Notes under the pieces: model-generated
The model's input: the letters and a program-made list of their open reading frames with translations, nothing else
What the model was told of the DNA's origin: nothing
Database searches by the model: none
In this document: positions 26,033 to 37,052 of the stretch, in pieces
How positions within the stretch are numbered: the first letter of the stretch is position 1
Layout of the letters: each line of letters begins with the position of its first letter
Translations under genes and position numbers: made by a program
Assembly (NCBI RefSeq): GCF_016834655.1
Contig: NZ_JAENHP010000001.1
Span: forward strand, 1,054,001 to 1,118,000
Length of the DNA: 64,000 nt
DNA from: Paractinoplanes ovalisporus
GTDB taxonomy: Bacteria; Actinomycetota; Actinomycetes; Mycobacteriales; Micromonosporaceae
Reading direction: 5' to 3'

Positions 26033-27437
26033 CGTAGGAGTCGAAGACGGCCGTGCCACGGGTGACGTAGAGGCCGACCACCCGGCCGGTGAAGCCGGTG
26101 GCGACCTCGGTGGACAGGTAGCGGCCGTCGAGGGCGGCCAGGTCGGGCCCGTCGCCCACCCGGAACGCGATGAGGTCGGGGCCGGGAAAGCCTTCCGGCG
26201 TACGGAATTCGACCGTGAGCTCGACCGGGCCGGGCGCCACCGGTTGTTCGGCCACGACCGAGCGCAGCGGCCCGATGCGGGCGACCACCCGGGCCCGCCC
26301 GTCGTCGATCTCCAGGTCGTAGTGGTGGGCCTCGTCCAGCCGTACGGAAATGCCGGCCCGGGCCGCCCCCGGATCGAGCCGCGTGCTGACCCGGGCGGCG
26401 TGGTGTTGCTGCCGCCGGCCGAGGAACGTGCTGCCGGGCTCGTCGAGCGTCGAACCGGTGGCGTGCAGGGTCAGCCGGCCCGGCCGTTCGGTGAGCGACC
26501 ACGACCCGTCGGGCCGCGATCGTGGCGAAATCCATTGCGGGGCCAGGGATTCGCCGTCGAAGTCGTCTCGCACGTCGGCCGGCGCGGGCGCTTGCGGTGT
26601 GCCCACCTCACCCACGTGGGGCCAGCCGTCGATCCAGGTGACCGGGGCCAGGAACGTCTCGCGGCCGAGCACGTGGAAGGCCGGGGTATTGCCGCGCGGA
26701 CGGGTGGCCAGCAGCACCATCCACCACGTGCCGTCGGGCGCTTCGACGAGGTCGGCGTGCCCGGTGCTCTGGATCGGGCGGTTGGTGCTGCGGTGCGTGA
26801 CGAGGGGGTTGTGCGGCGCTGCCTCGTACGGGCCGAGGGGTGTGCGGGCCCGGGCCATGGCGACGGTGTGCCCGCGTTCGGTGCCGCCCTCGGCGATCAT
26901 CAGGTACCACCAGCCACCGATCCGGTAGAGGTGCGGCGCCTCGGGATATTGCAGGCCGGTGCCCGTCCAGGCCGGGAACGGGCCGTCGAGGACCTGGCCG
27001 GTCTCCGGGTCGATGCGGGCGGTGTGCGTGCCCGAGACCGTGCACCAGCAGCTGCCGTCCTCGCCCCAGGCCAGGTCGGGGTCGATGCCGGGCAGGTCGA
27101 TCCAGACCGGGTCGCTCCACGGGCCCTCGGGCTTCTCGGCCGTGACGAGGAAGTTGCCGCCGCCCGAGGTGTTGGTGGTGATCATCCAGAAGCGCCCGTC
27201 GTGGTGGCGCAGGGTCGGGGCGTAGATGCCGCCCGAAGCCCCGGTTTCCGGCGGCAGCGGCAGCTGGGACGGGCGGTCGAGGACGTTGCCGATCTGCTGC
27301 CAGGTCAGCAGATCGCGGCTGTGGAAGAGGGGCACGCCGGGGAAGTATTCGAAGCTGGAGCAGGCGAGGTAGTAGTCCTCCCCCACCCGGCAGACACTCG
27401 GGTCGGGATGGAAGCCGGCGATGATCGGCCGGCCCAT
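26010..27437 (-). CDS. Glycoside hydrolase family 43, xylosidase/arabinofuranosidase-like
   Basis: 475 residues, no signal peptide, so an intracellular enzyme acting on imported oligosaccharides. The five-bladed GH43 catalytic domain has base Asp12 (GFHPDPSVC), the pKa-modulating Asp119 (GIDPD) and acid Glu166 (YPEAPHLY). A C-terminal beta-sandwich (from about residue 300: VRDDFDGESLAPQW) is typical of the beta-xylosidase branch (GH43_11-like). Its ATG overlaps the stop of the CE7 esterase (TGATG), so deacetylation and glycoside hydrolysis of xylan fragments are coupled. Confidence 0.9.
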   Translation of the reverse strand: MGRPIIAGFHPDPSVCRVGEDYYLACSSFEYFPGVPLFHSRDLLTWQQIGNVLDRPSQLPLPPETGASGGIYAPTLRHHDGRFWMITTNTSGGGNFLVTAEKPEGPWSDPVWIDLPGIDPDLAWGEDGSCWCTVSGTHTARIDPETGQVLDGPFPAWTGTGLQYPEAPHLYRIGGWWYLMIAEGGTERGHTVAMARARTPLGPYEAAPHNPLVTHRSTNRPIQSTGHADLVEAPDGTWWMVLLATRPRGNTPAFHVLGRETFLAPVTWIDGWPHVGEVGTPQAPAPADVRDDFDGESLAPQWISPRSRPDGSWSLTERPGRLTLHATGSTLDEPGSTFLGRRQQHHAARVSTRLDPGAARAGISVRLDEAHHYDLEIDDGRARVVARIGPLRSVVAEQPVAPGPVELTVEFRTPEGFPGPDLIAFRVGDGPDLAALDGRYLSTEVATGFTGRVVGLYVTRGTAVFDSYVSSARPG

Positions 27438-28405
27438 CAGGCGTCGCCGAGCCGGCCGCGCAGGAAGCGAAGGGCCCGCTCCTCGTCGAAGATGCCGCCG
27501 CCCTCGTGCCCGTTGTACGGCCAGACCTCGATCTCCTTCTCACCGCCGTACTCGTGGAAGGAGCCGAAGACCGTCGACGGCGGGCAGACCGTGTCGCGCA
27601 GCGCGGCCGAGAACAGGGCGGGCGCGGTCGCGCGGGCGGCGAAGTTGACGCCGTCGAAGAACTGCAGGGTGCGGTGCACCGCCTCGACGTCGGGTCGGTG
27701 GACCACCAGGTAGTCGATGATTTCCTTGTACGGGTACGACTCGGTGACCCGCAGCGCCCGCGGGAAGTCGCTCAGGAACGGCACGAAGGCCACCACCGCG
27801 GCCAGGTCGGAGCGCAGCCCGGCCACCGCGAGCGCGTTGCCGCCGCCCTGACTGCCACCCACGACCGCGACGCGGCTGGAGTCGACCGTGTCGAGGCTGC
27901 GGGCGGCGTCGACGGCGCGGACGGCGTCGGTGAACATGCGCCGGTAGTAGTAGGTGGCCGGGTCGAGGATGCCGCGGGTCATCACGCCCGGCACCTGCGG
28001 CTGGGCCGGCGCCTCGTCGGCGGTCACGCCGAGACTCCAGCCCGAGCCCTGACCGCGGGTGTCCATCTGCAGGTGCGCGAACCCGGCCGAGGCCCAGAGC
28101 AGGTTCTCGAGGGCGTGGCCGCGGCCGCCGCCGTATCCCACGTACTGCACGACGGCGGGAAGCGGCCCGGTGGCGTGCGCGGGCACCCGCAGCCAGGCCG
28201 CGACCTCCTGGCCCGAGAAGCCGCGGAACCTGACGTCGTACGTGGAAATGGTCTCGAGGCCCGTCTCCACCTCGCTCAGGCGCACGTCGATGTCGTGTTT
28301 GGCCGCCTCGGCCAGGGTCTCGGCCCAGAACTCGTCAAATCCGTCGGGCGCCGTCTGGGTGCTGCGGTAGGTGGCCAGCTGGTCCTCAGAGAGGTCGGTG
28401 AGCAA
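27437..28405 (-). CDS. Carbohydrate esterase family 7 acetylxylan esterase / cephalosporin deacetylase
   Basis: 322 residues from TTG 28405, chosen because GGAAGGAA lies 8 bases upstream and the length then matches CE7. It is an alpha/beta hydrolase with the CE7 motif RGQGSGW (117-123), nucleophile Ser185 in GGSQGGG, an acid Asp in ALRDTVCPP and His in YNGHEGGG. It removes acetyl groups from xylo-oligosaccharides in the cytosol (no signal peptide). It is in an operon with GH43, its partner in xylan-oligomer use. Confidence 0.9.
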   Translation of the reverse strand: MLTDLSEDQLATYRSTQTAPDGFDEFWAETLAEAAKHDIDVRLSEVETGLETISTYDVRFRGFSGQEVAAWLRVPAHATGPLPAVVQYVGYGGGRGHALENLLWASAGFAHLQMDTRGQGSGWSLGVTADEAPAQPQVPGVMTRGILDPATYYYRRMFTDAVRAVDAARSLDTVDSSRVAVVGGSQGGGNALAVAGLRSDLAAVVAFVPFLSDFPRALRVTESYPYKEIIDYLVVHRPDVEAVHRTLQFFDGVNFAARATAPALFSAALRDTVCPPSTVFGSFHEYGGEKEIEVWPYNGHEGGGIFDEERALRFLRGRLGDA

Positions 28406-28467
28406 GTCGATCGTTCCTTCCCGTGGCCGGCACGAAGTGATCCCCCGCATGATCCTGACACGGCCGG

Positions 28468-29172
28468 TCAGCCGGTGGGGTGTCGCTCCTCGAGGTACGC
28501 ATCGAGGGCCGCGGCTCCGGTGAGCATGGCTCGGCTGCGGGCGGTGAGCCGGGCGTGCCAGTCGCGCAGCGTCGACTCCAGGGGTGCGATGCCGCCGGCC
28601 GAACGGACCTGGGCGATCAGCGGGGCGATCTGGTCGAGCCGGTAGCCGCCGCGGCGGAGCTGGTGCACGAGCTGGGTGTCGCGCACGTCGGCCGCGCTGT
28701 AGACGCGGTAGCCGGTCTGTCGGTCGCGACGCGGATGGACCAGTCCGGCGCGCTCCCACTTGCGCAGCGTGGCCGGGCGGAGGCCGAGCTTGTGGGCCAG
28801 CGGGCCGACGAACGTGTCACCGCGTTCGGGCGGAGTGGGGGCCAGGTCGCGGAGTGCGGCTTCGACGGCCAGGAGCGTACGGCGGTCGTCGAGGAGCTGG
28901 ACGTGGCTCTCGTCGACGAGCCGCAGCGCCACCTCGACCTCGTCCCGGTTGACGGCCTGCAGGATCAGCGAGGCCGCGCGGTGGCCGTGGCCCGGCACGA
29001 GAGCGAGGAACGCCCGCAACGCCAGCAGATGCACCGGCGTATAGGCGCGGTAGCCGGACAGGCTGCGCTCGGCCGGCGGCAGGATCCCGTCGGCCTCGTA
29101 GTTGCGGATCGCCTGCGTGGACAGCCCGCAGGCCCGGGCCAGGTCGACCGGCCTTTGAAGGTTTTGAGCCAC
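28468..29172 (-). CDS. Two-domain MerR regulator (TioE-like)
   Basis: About 234 residues from GTG 29172 (AGGCGG just upstream); the longer TTG-started form is unlikely. Unusually it holds two MerR-type helix-turn-helix regions. The first is DLARACGLSTQAIRNYEADG followed by GYRAYTPVHLLALRAF. The second is LAHKLGLRPATLRKWERAGL followed by GYRVYSAADVRDTQLV. This doubled layout matches regulators labelled TioE family. It is divergent from an erythromycin-esterase-like gene with 58 bp between starts, so it very likely controls that gene. Confidence 0.88.
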   Translation of the reverse strand: MAQNLQRPVDLARACGLSTQAIRNYEADGILPPAERSLSGYRAYTPVHLLALRAFLALVPGHGHRAASLILQAVNRDEVEVALRLVDESHVQLLDDRRTLLAVEAALRDLAPTPPERGDTFVGPLAHKLGLRPATLRKWERAGLVHPRRDRQTGYRVYSAADVRDTQLVHQLRRGGYRLDQIAPLIAQVRSAGGIAPLESTLRDWHARLTARSRAMLTGAAALDAYLEERHPTG

Positions 29173-29230
29173 TGACCGCCTGTCTCGGACGAAAAGCTTC
29201 AACCGACGATTCAACGATAGCGTTTAACCC

Positions 29231-30343
29231 ATGGATGTCTTGAGCCTGCTGCCGTTCCAACCCCGCGTCCTCGGCCTCGGCGAGCCCACCCACGGCACCG
29301 AAGTGCTGCTGGAGGTCCGCAACGAGCTCTTCCAGCACCTGGTCGAGCGGGCGGGCTACCGCACGATCACCATCGAGAGCGACTGCCTGGCCGGTCTGAT
29401 CGTGGACGACTACGTCGCCGGCGGCCCCGGCACCCTGGAGGAGGTCGCCGAGCACGGCATCAGCCACGACTGGGGCGCGTCGGCCGCGAACCGCGAGCTG
29501 ATCCGCTGGATGCGCGCGTTCAACGAGGGCCGGCCCGAAGCGGACCGGGTGCGCTTCGCCGGCTTCGACGGCCCCCTGGAGATCGCCGCCGCGCCGAGCC
29601 CCCGCCCGGCCCTGTTCGCGCTGCACGCCCTCCTCGAAGAGACAGATCTGCTTCCCTGTACGGCCTCCGAGCTCGACGATCTGCTCGGCGCCGACGAGCA
29701 GTGGGCGAACCCGTCGGCCATGTACGAGCCGGCGCAGTCCATGGGCCGCTCCCCCGAGGCCCGGCGGCTGCGCCTGATCGCCGACGACCTCGCGGCCCTG
29801 CTCGAATCTGCGGCGCCCGGCCTGGGCGACGTGGAACGGGCCCGCCTGTACGCCCGGACGGCCACCGGCCTGCTGCGCTACCACTACTGGATGGCCGACA
29901 CCTCCCCCGCCCGCCTCACATGGCTGCTGAACGTGCGGGCGTCCATGATGGTCGCCAACCTGCGCGCGCTCGCCGCCCGTGGCCCGGTGCTGGCATTCGG
30001 CCACAACGTCCACCTGCAGCGCACCCGGGGCAGCATGCGCATGGGCGGCGAGCCGCTGCACTGGTGGAGTCCCGGCGCGTTCCTGGGTGCGGACTACGCC
30101 TTTCTCTCCATGGCGATCGGCACGTTCCGCGAGCACGGCGTCGGGGCCCCGCCCGAGGACACCATCGAGGGTTTCCTGTACGCCCAGCCGCGGAGCCCGC
30201 TGCTGGTCGACGCGGCGGGGCTGGGCCGCATCCTCGGCGACGCGAAGCCGGTGGCCCGGGAGTCACCGTGGTTCGGTTATGCCGCCCTGGATCCGGCCCA
30301 GCTCCCCGACATCGACGCGATCGTGTTCGTCCGGGACGCCTGA
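29231..30343 (+). CDS. Erythromycin esterase family protein
   Basis: 370 residues. The family metal-free hydrolase motifs are present: GEPTHGTE (His21), TITIESD (Glu49), and GHNVHLQR in the C-terminal half. Known members EreA/EreB open the macrolide lactone, while many homologues act on other esters such as succinoglycan-linked groups. It has no signal peptide and acts in the cytosol. It is controlled most likely by the divergent two-domain MerR protein. TTCAAC direct repeats around 29200-29220 lie in the shared promoter. A resistance role is plausible, not proven. Confidence 0.85.
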   Translation: MDVLSLLPFQPRVLGLGEPTHGTEVLLEVRNELFQHLVERAGYRTITIESDCLAGLIVDDYVAGGPGTLEEVAEHGISHDWGASAANRELIRWMRAFNEGRPEADRVRFAGFDGPLEIAAAPSPRPALFALHALLEETDLLPCTASELDDLLGADEQWANPSAMYEPAQSMGRSPEARRLRLIADDLAALLESAAPGLGDVERARLYARTATGLLRYHYWMADTSPARLTWLLNVRASMMVANLRALAARGPVLAFGHNVHLQRTRGSMRMGGEPLHWWSPGAFLGADYAFLSMAIGTFREHGVGAPPEDTIEGFLYAQPRSPLLVDAAGLGRILGDAKPVARESPWFGYAALDPAQLPDIDAIVFVRDA

Positions 30344-30346
30344 GGA

Positions 30347-31492
30347 TCAGCTGGGCAGGGCGACCTGCACCGGTGCCGGTCGGGCGGTGGTGGTGCCGTC
30401 GCCGACCTGCGCGCTGTCGTTGTTGCCCCAGCACCACAGCGTTGCGTCCGTACGGAATCCGCAATTGTGATGCCCGGCCGAGGCGTTGCCGGTCCAGGTC
30501 GTCGCGGTGCCGACCCGCGTGGGTGCGAACCGGTGCGTCGTCGTGCCGTCGCCGACCTGGCCGGACGCGTTGTTGCCCCAGCACCACAGCGAACCGTCGG
30601 TCCGGGTCGCGCAGACCGTGTCGAAGCCCGCGGTCACGCTGCTCCAGGTCGCGCCCGCACCCACCGCCACCGGCGCCGACTGGTATGTGCCGCTGACGCC
30701 CAGCTGCCCGTAGCCGTTCTCGCCCCAGCACCACAGCGATCCGTCGGCCCGCACGCCACAGGTGTTCAGATAGCCGGCCGTCACGCCGGTCCAGTTCGTC
30801 GCGGTGCCGACCTGGTCGGGCGTGGTGCGGTAGCTCAGGATGCCCAGGCCGAGCTGGCCCATCGAGCTGTCGCCCCAGCACCACAGCGTGCCGTCGGTGC
30901 GCGAGGCGCAGGTGTGCGCGTAGCCGGCGGTCACACTGGCCCAGCTGGTGGCGGTGCCGACCTGCAACGGCGTGGTGGCGGTGTAGACGGCCGCGCCGTC
31001 ACCGAGCTGCCCGAACCGGTTGAAGCCCCAGCACCACAGCGTTCCCTCCGTACGGACGGCGCAGGTGTGACTGTCGCCCGCGCTCACACTGGCCCATCCG
31101 CCGGAGGTGCCGACCTGGACCGGGGCCGTTTTCCGGGCGGTCGTCCCGTCGCCGAGCTGCCCTCGCGAGTTGCTGCCCCAGCACCAGAGCGTTCCCTCCG
31201 TACGGATCCCGCAGTTGAAGCTCGTGCCGCCGTCCACGCTGGTCCAGGTGGCGGTGCCGACGCGAGCGGGCGCGGTCCGGCTCGTGACGGTGCCGTCGCC
31301 GAGCTGGCCGCTGTAGTTGCCGCCCCAGCACCAGAGGGAGCCCTCGGCGCGGACGGCGCAGGTGTGCGAATAGCCGGTGGCCACCTTGGCCGCCGCGGGC
31401 GGGGCGGCCGCGGCGGGGACGGCGCCGCTTAGGGCGGCCACCAGGATGGCGATCAGTGTCATCGTGGCGGCGATGACCGTCTTTCGTGTCAC
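30347..31492 (-). CDS. Secreted RCC1-like repeat protein
   Basis: 381 residues from GTG 31492, preferred over GTG 31510 because AAGAGGAAA precedes it. A signal peptide ([25 protein letters not shown]) is followed by seven about-50-residue repeats with the core SLWCWGxNxxGQLGDGT and VTAGxxHTCAxR, the hallmark of an RCC1/BLIP-II seven-bladed propeller. Paired cysteines recur in each blade. It is exported. BLIP-II of Streptomyces uses this fold to inhibit beta-lactamases, but the role here is unknown. It is divergent from the GH9 cellulase. Confidence 0.9.
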   Translation of the reverse strand: MTRKTVIAATMTLIAILVAALSGAVPAAAAPPAAAKVATGYSHTCAVRAEGSLWCWGGNYSGQLGDGTVTSRTAPARVGTATWTSVDGGTSFNCGIRTEGTLWCWGSNSRGQLGDGTTARKTAPVQVGTSGGWASVSAGDSHTCAVRTEGTLWCWGFNRFGQLGDGAAVYTATTPLQVGTATSWASVTAGYAHTCASRTDGTLWCWGDSSMGQLGLGILSYRTTPDQVGTATNWTGVTAGYLNTCGVRADGSLWCWGENGYGQLGVSGTYQSAPVAVGAGATWSSVTAGFDTVCATRTDGSLWCWGNNASGQVGDGTTTHRFAPTRVGTATTWTGNASAGHHNCGFRTDATLWCWGNNDSAQVGDGTTTARPAPVQVALPS

Positions 31493-31620
31493 GGGTTTCC
31501 TCTTTCTCACGCGGCGACGCCGTGGGGGCGCCGATCGGGGTGCGGCGGGTGCTGCCGGAAGAGCGGTACGGAATGGTCACGAGCGTGGGGAGCAGCCTTA
31601 CATTGATGAGCATCGTCACA

Positions 31621-31634
31621 TGGGAGCGCTCCCA
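31621..31634. promoter_or_regulatory. CebR box 1 (TGGGAGCGCTCCCA)
   Basis: Perfect 14-bp palindrome identical to the known CebR operator of Streptomyces and relatives, where cellobiose or cellotriose relieves repression of cellulase and cellobiose-import genes. It lies 78 bp from the GH9 start and 129 bp from the start of the divergent RCC1-like gene. Confidence 0.95.
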
Positions 31635-31662
31635 TTACAACGCCGTGAACGGTTCATTGCGG

Positions 31663-31676
31663 TGGGAGCGCTCCCA
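31663..31676. promoter_or_regulatory. CebR box 2 (TGGGAGCGCTCCCA)
   Basis: A second exact copy, centred 42 bp (about four helical turns) from the first and 36 bp upstream of the GH9 ATG. The spacing puts both boxes on the same helix face, suited to cooperative or looped repression. No cebR gene lies in the window. Confidence 0.95.
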
Positions 31677-31687
31677 TGTCACGATGA

Positions 31688-34012
<2,325 letters not shown>

Positions 34013-34070
34013 AAATCGACATTTACCGATACTCTTCCCGGGAAGGCTCATCCATCACGGGGAGAAGAGA

Positions 34071-35006
34071 ATGCGCCTCACCTGTCTGCGTGCCACCACG
34101 GCGGCCCTGGTCCTGACCGGGGCCGCCGCTTTGCCCGCCACACCCGCCCTGGCCGCCGCGCCCGCTCTGGCCGCCGCCGGCCCCCATGTCGAGGTCGCGC
34201 CGCCGGCCGTCGTCGGTGCCGGGCTCAACCCGATCGACCTGCCGGTAGAGGTGGTCAACACCGGCGGCGACGACCGGTCTGGCGTACGGCTGCGCCTGAC
34301 CCTCACACCCGCACCCGGCAGCGACGTGCGCCCGCTCGACGCGACGGTGCAGCTGACCTACCAGTTCGGGTGGCAATACCGGGACCTGGCCTACGAAACC
34401 GTCGGCGGCTCGCTGGTCGCCACGACACCGGAGCTCGGCAGCGTCGCCGCCGACGAGACGGCCACCTTCCAGCTGCGGATCGCCACCCGCCCGACCAGCA
34501 CCGCCCCACACGTCGACACCGTGACCGTCGATGTGCACACTGAGGCGCTGACAAGCAATGGCTCCGTGTTCGCGACCGACGAGGAGCCCGACCGGGTCGA
34601 CCTGGTCGAGCCGCGGGCCGACCTCAGCTCCCCCGCGAGCTTCGCCGTCGGGGAGCCGGCGGTCGTCAAGGTGTCGCTGACCAACACCACTCCCCTGGCC
34701 TACTCGATCCTGCGGCCGGGCATCGCCCTCTACCGCGCCGGCAACGACCAGCTCGTCGTGGAACGCCTCGACGGCGACGAGTGGGTCCCGGTGAGCGGCC
34801 CGAGCAACAGCTACTACTGGTGGTACTCCAACAGCTACCCCAGCCTCCAGCCCGGCGACACCTACGCCGAGACGCTGCGCCTGACCTTCACTGACGAGTC
34901 CGCAGCCGGCGAGACCGGAACCCTCCACCACATCGGCTACACCTACTTCGGATACCCGATCGCCCTCGACAGCCACCCCTACACCGTCGAGGCCGCGAGG
35001 GCGTAG
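34071..35006 (+). CDS. Secreted protein of unknown function
   Basis: 311 residues with a clear signal peptide (ATTAALVLTGAAALPATPALAAA). The rest reads as beta-rich: an Ig-like first part (IDLPVEVVNTGGDDRSGVRLRLTLTP) and a second part with an aromatic patch SNSYYWWYSNSYPSLQPGD. No catalytic motif or anchor is seen. It is 58 bp after the cellulase, with a 12-bp palindrome CTTCCCGGGAAG (34034-34045) between, so it is probably a separate unit. Extracellular, possibly carbohydrate- or protein-binding (weak inference). Confidence 0.65.
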   Translation: MRLTCLRATTAALVLTGAAALPATPALAAAPALAAAGPHVEVAPPAVVGAGLNPIDLPVEVVNTGGDDRSGVRLRLTLTPAPGSDVRPLDATVQLTYQFGWQYRDLAYETVGGSLVATTPELGSVAADETATFQLRIATRPTSTAPHVDTVTVDVHTEALTSNGSVFATDEEPDRVDLVEPRADLSSPASFAVGEPAVVKVSLTNTTPLAYSILRPGIALYRAGNDQLVVERLDGDEWVPVSGPSNSYYWWYSNSYPSLQPGDTYAETLRLTFTDESAAGETGTLHHIGYTYFGYPIALDSHPYTVEAARA

Positions 35007-35014
35007 GTCGGTTT

Positions 35015-35043
35015 ACTTCCCTGCCGTCAATCGGCGGGGAAGT
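35015..35043. terminator. Strong bidirectional hairpin terminator
   Basis: ACTTCCCTGCCG (35015-35026) pairs with CGGCGGGGAAGT (35032-35043), 11 of 12 bases, around the loop TCAAT. It lies between the convergent secreted-protein gene and the truncated epimerase remnant, and a T-run (35012-35014) precedes the stem on the plus strand. Confidence 0.75.
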
Positions 35044-35395
35044 AGTGGCCGTTGTCCAGGTCGGCGAGCAGGCCGGGCTGAGCGGGTTCCCAGCCGAGGG
35101 CCCGGCGGGTGACGAGATTGGACGCCGCGTAGTTCTGCGTCACGACGTTCGCGAGGAAGCCGGAGTATCCCGGCAGCACCAGTTCGTCCGCGGGAACGCT
35201 CACGGCGGGCAGGCCCAGGCGGCGGCCGATGGCCTCGGCGATCTCGCGCCGCCGCACCTTGGCGCCGAGCGCGGACAGCGCCGCCGCCGCGGTGTTCGAC
35301 CGGGCCAGGCCGGTCACCTCGTGCCCGGCGGCGATCAGCTCAGGAATGATGTACGAACCGGAATGGCCGGTCCCGCCGGCGACGAAGACGCGCAT
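35027..35395 (-). pseudogene. NAD-dependent epimerase/SDR remnant with a large internal deletion
   Basis: 122 residues. The first 48 (MRVFVAGGTGHSGSYIIPEL, then VTGLARSNTAAAALSALGAK) are a good N-terminal Rossmann fold of the atypical SDR/epimerase type. They join directly to what looks like the extreme C-terminal part of the same family (REIAEAIGRRLGLPAVSVP, then NLVTRRALGWEPAQPGLLADL). Full-length members have about 290 residues, so about 170 including the catalytic Tyr-Lys are missing, in frame. It is likely inactive. It sits 1 bp after the F420-reductase-like gene. Confidence 0.7.
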
Positions 35396-35396
35396 G

Positions 35397-36026
35397 CTAC
35401 TTCTCTCCGGGGGCGCTGACGGTCAGCGCGAAGTCGGCGTTCCCCACCCCGTGGCGGGCCAGGTTGATCATCAGTAGCGCTGTTCCTTCCAGCCAGTGCG
35501 CCATGCCGAGGCCGCCGGCATCCCGGGGACGCAGGCCGAGGCTCTCGATGAACGCCGACACGCTCGCCTTGGCCCGGGCGTCGTCGCCGGCGAACAACAC
35601 GTCCAGCGGGTGGCCCGCGGCCAGGATGTGGCCGAAGACGGTGTTGAACGCCTTCACGACGTGGGCGCTCGCCGGGGCGGCCTCGGCGATCTCCTGCGCG
35701 GTGGACATGCCGTCCGGGGTGACCAACCCGGTCGCGTCGGCCTTGACCGGGTTGGTGATGTCGACGATGACCTTGCCGGCCAGCGCGTTGCCGTACCGGG
35801 CGACGACCGGCACGGCGCCGGCGTTCAGCACCGCCAGGATGACGATGTCGCCGGCCGGGGTGGCGCCGAACGTCCCGGCCGTGGTGCCGCCGCCGAGCGA
35901 GGCGGCCAGGTCCCTGGTCTTGGCCTCGTCCCGGCCGATGACCTCGACGGTGTTGCCGCCCTCGACCGCGCGGGCGCCGATGGCGCGGGCCATGGTGCCG
36001 ACGCCGATGATGCTGATGCTGCTCAT
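35397..36026 (-). CDS. NADPH-dependent F420 reductase family protein
   Basis: 209 residues from ATG 36026. An N-terminal NADP fold (SISIIGVGTMARAIGARAVEGG) is followed by DIVILAVLNAGAVPVVARYG, VIVDITNPVKAD, and a C-terminal helical part with DAGGLGMAHWLEG. This is the Fno-like family (PF03807-type) that moves hydride between NADPH and F420, or acts as a small NADP oxidoreductase. It is divergent from a LysR regulator with a clean LysR box between. Cofactor use cannot be decided by reading. Confidence 0.85.
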   Translation of the reverse strand: MSSISIIGVGTMARAIGARAVEGGNTVEVIGRDEAKTRDLAASLGGGTTAGTFGATPAGDIVILAVLNAGAVPVVARYGNALAGKVIVDITNPVKADATGLVTPDGMSTAQEIAEAAPASAHVVKAFNTVFGHILAAGHPLDVLFAGDDARAKASVSAFIESLGLRPRDAGGLGMAHWLEGTALLMINLARHGVGNADFALTVSAPGEK

Positions 36027-36112
36027 GGGTGTGCCTGCTTTCTGGAACCGGATTGCCGGAAGCCACGGTGCCACCGGCCCCGGATGCGCGTCCAAGACCT
36101 CTTTCGGCGGTC

Positions 36113-36133
36113 GCGATACCGTTAGGGCATCGC
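36113..36133. promoter_or_regulatory. LysR-type box GCGAT-N11-ATCGC
   Basis: A perfect dyad with the classical T-N11-A core (GCGAT at 36113-36117, ATCGC at 36129-36133), 17 bp upstream of the LysR gene and 87 bp from the divergent F420-reductase-like gene. It is most likely the LysR protein's recognition site, serving both directions. Confidence 0.75.
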
Positions 36134-36149
36134 CGGATCGGGAGGCTTC

Positions 36150-37052
36150 ATGGATCTGGACCTGCGCAAGCTGCGCTACTTCGTCGCCGTCGCCGACCGT
36201 CTGCATTTCGGCCGCGCCGCCGACGAACTGCACATCGCGCAGCCGGTGCTGAGCCGGCAGATCCGCGCGCTGGAACACGACCTCGGCACCCCGCTGCTGA
36301 CCCGGGACAGCCACGGCGTGGCCCTGACCGACGCCGGCCGGCAGCTGCTGACCGACGCGGGCCCGCTGCTGGCCTCCGCGCAGGCGGTCCGTCGCCGGGT
36401 CACCGTGGCCGCGCGGGGCAGCCGGCGGCTGATGGTCGGCTTCCGAGCCGGCATCGCGGTCACCGGGGCGGTGCGGCGGTTCGCCGAGCGGCACCCCGAG
36501 GTTCTGGTCGACGTGCAGCGCATCGAGTGGGACGACCAGGCCCCGATGCTGCTCGACGGCCGCATCGACGTCGGCTACGTGCGCCTGCCCATCGACGAGA
36601 CCGGCCTGCGCGTCATCCCGCTCTACACCGAGCCGCGGGTGGCGGTGCTGCCGTCCGGTCACCGTCTGGCCGGCAAGGAACAGGTCACCGAGGCCGACCT
36701 GGCCGGCGAACCGCTGGTCTGGCACGCCGGCCCGAGCAACCACCCCACCCGGCGCCCCCACCCGGATTCCGGATATCGGGTGCGCGGGGTCGACGAGACG
36801 CTCGAACACGTGGCGGCCGGCCGCGGCATCTCGTTCGTGGCCCGCTCGACGACGGTGTTCCACACCCATCCCGAAGTCGCCTTTGTGCCCGTCCCCGATC
36901 TGGCGCCCGACGAGGTATGCCTGGCGGTGCCGGAATCGCGCACCTCGCCGGTCATCGACGACTTCATCACCGCGGCCCAGGCGACGGCCGACATCACCGC
37001 CGAATGCGGAAACTACGAGATGTGGCGGCGAGGCCGTCGCCAAGCGGGCTAG
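36150..37052 (+). CDS. LysR-family transcriptional regulator
   Basis: 300 residues. The N-terminal winged HTH is canonical (LRKLRYFVAVADRLHFGRAA, then AQPVLSRQIRALEHDLGTPLL), followed by a two-lobed effector domain. It is divergent from the F420-reductase-like gene and probably its regulator. The stop codon TAG overlaps the convergent reductase stop (CTAG shared). Confidence 0.93.
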   Translation: MDLDLRKLRYFVAVADRLHFGRAADELHIAQPVLSRQIRALEHDLGTPLLTRDSHGVALTDAGRQLLTDAGPLLASAQAVRRRVTVAARGSRRLMVGFRAGIAVTGAVRRFAERHPEVLVDVQRIEWDDQAPMLLDGRIDVGYVRLPIDETGLRVIPLYTEPRVAVLPSGHRLAGKEQVTEADLAGEPLVWHAGPSNHPTRRPHPDSGYRVRGVDETLEHVAAGRGISFVARSTTVFHTHPEVAFVPVPDLAPDEVCLAVPESRTSPVIDDFITAAQATADITAECGNYEMWRRGRRQAG

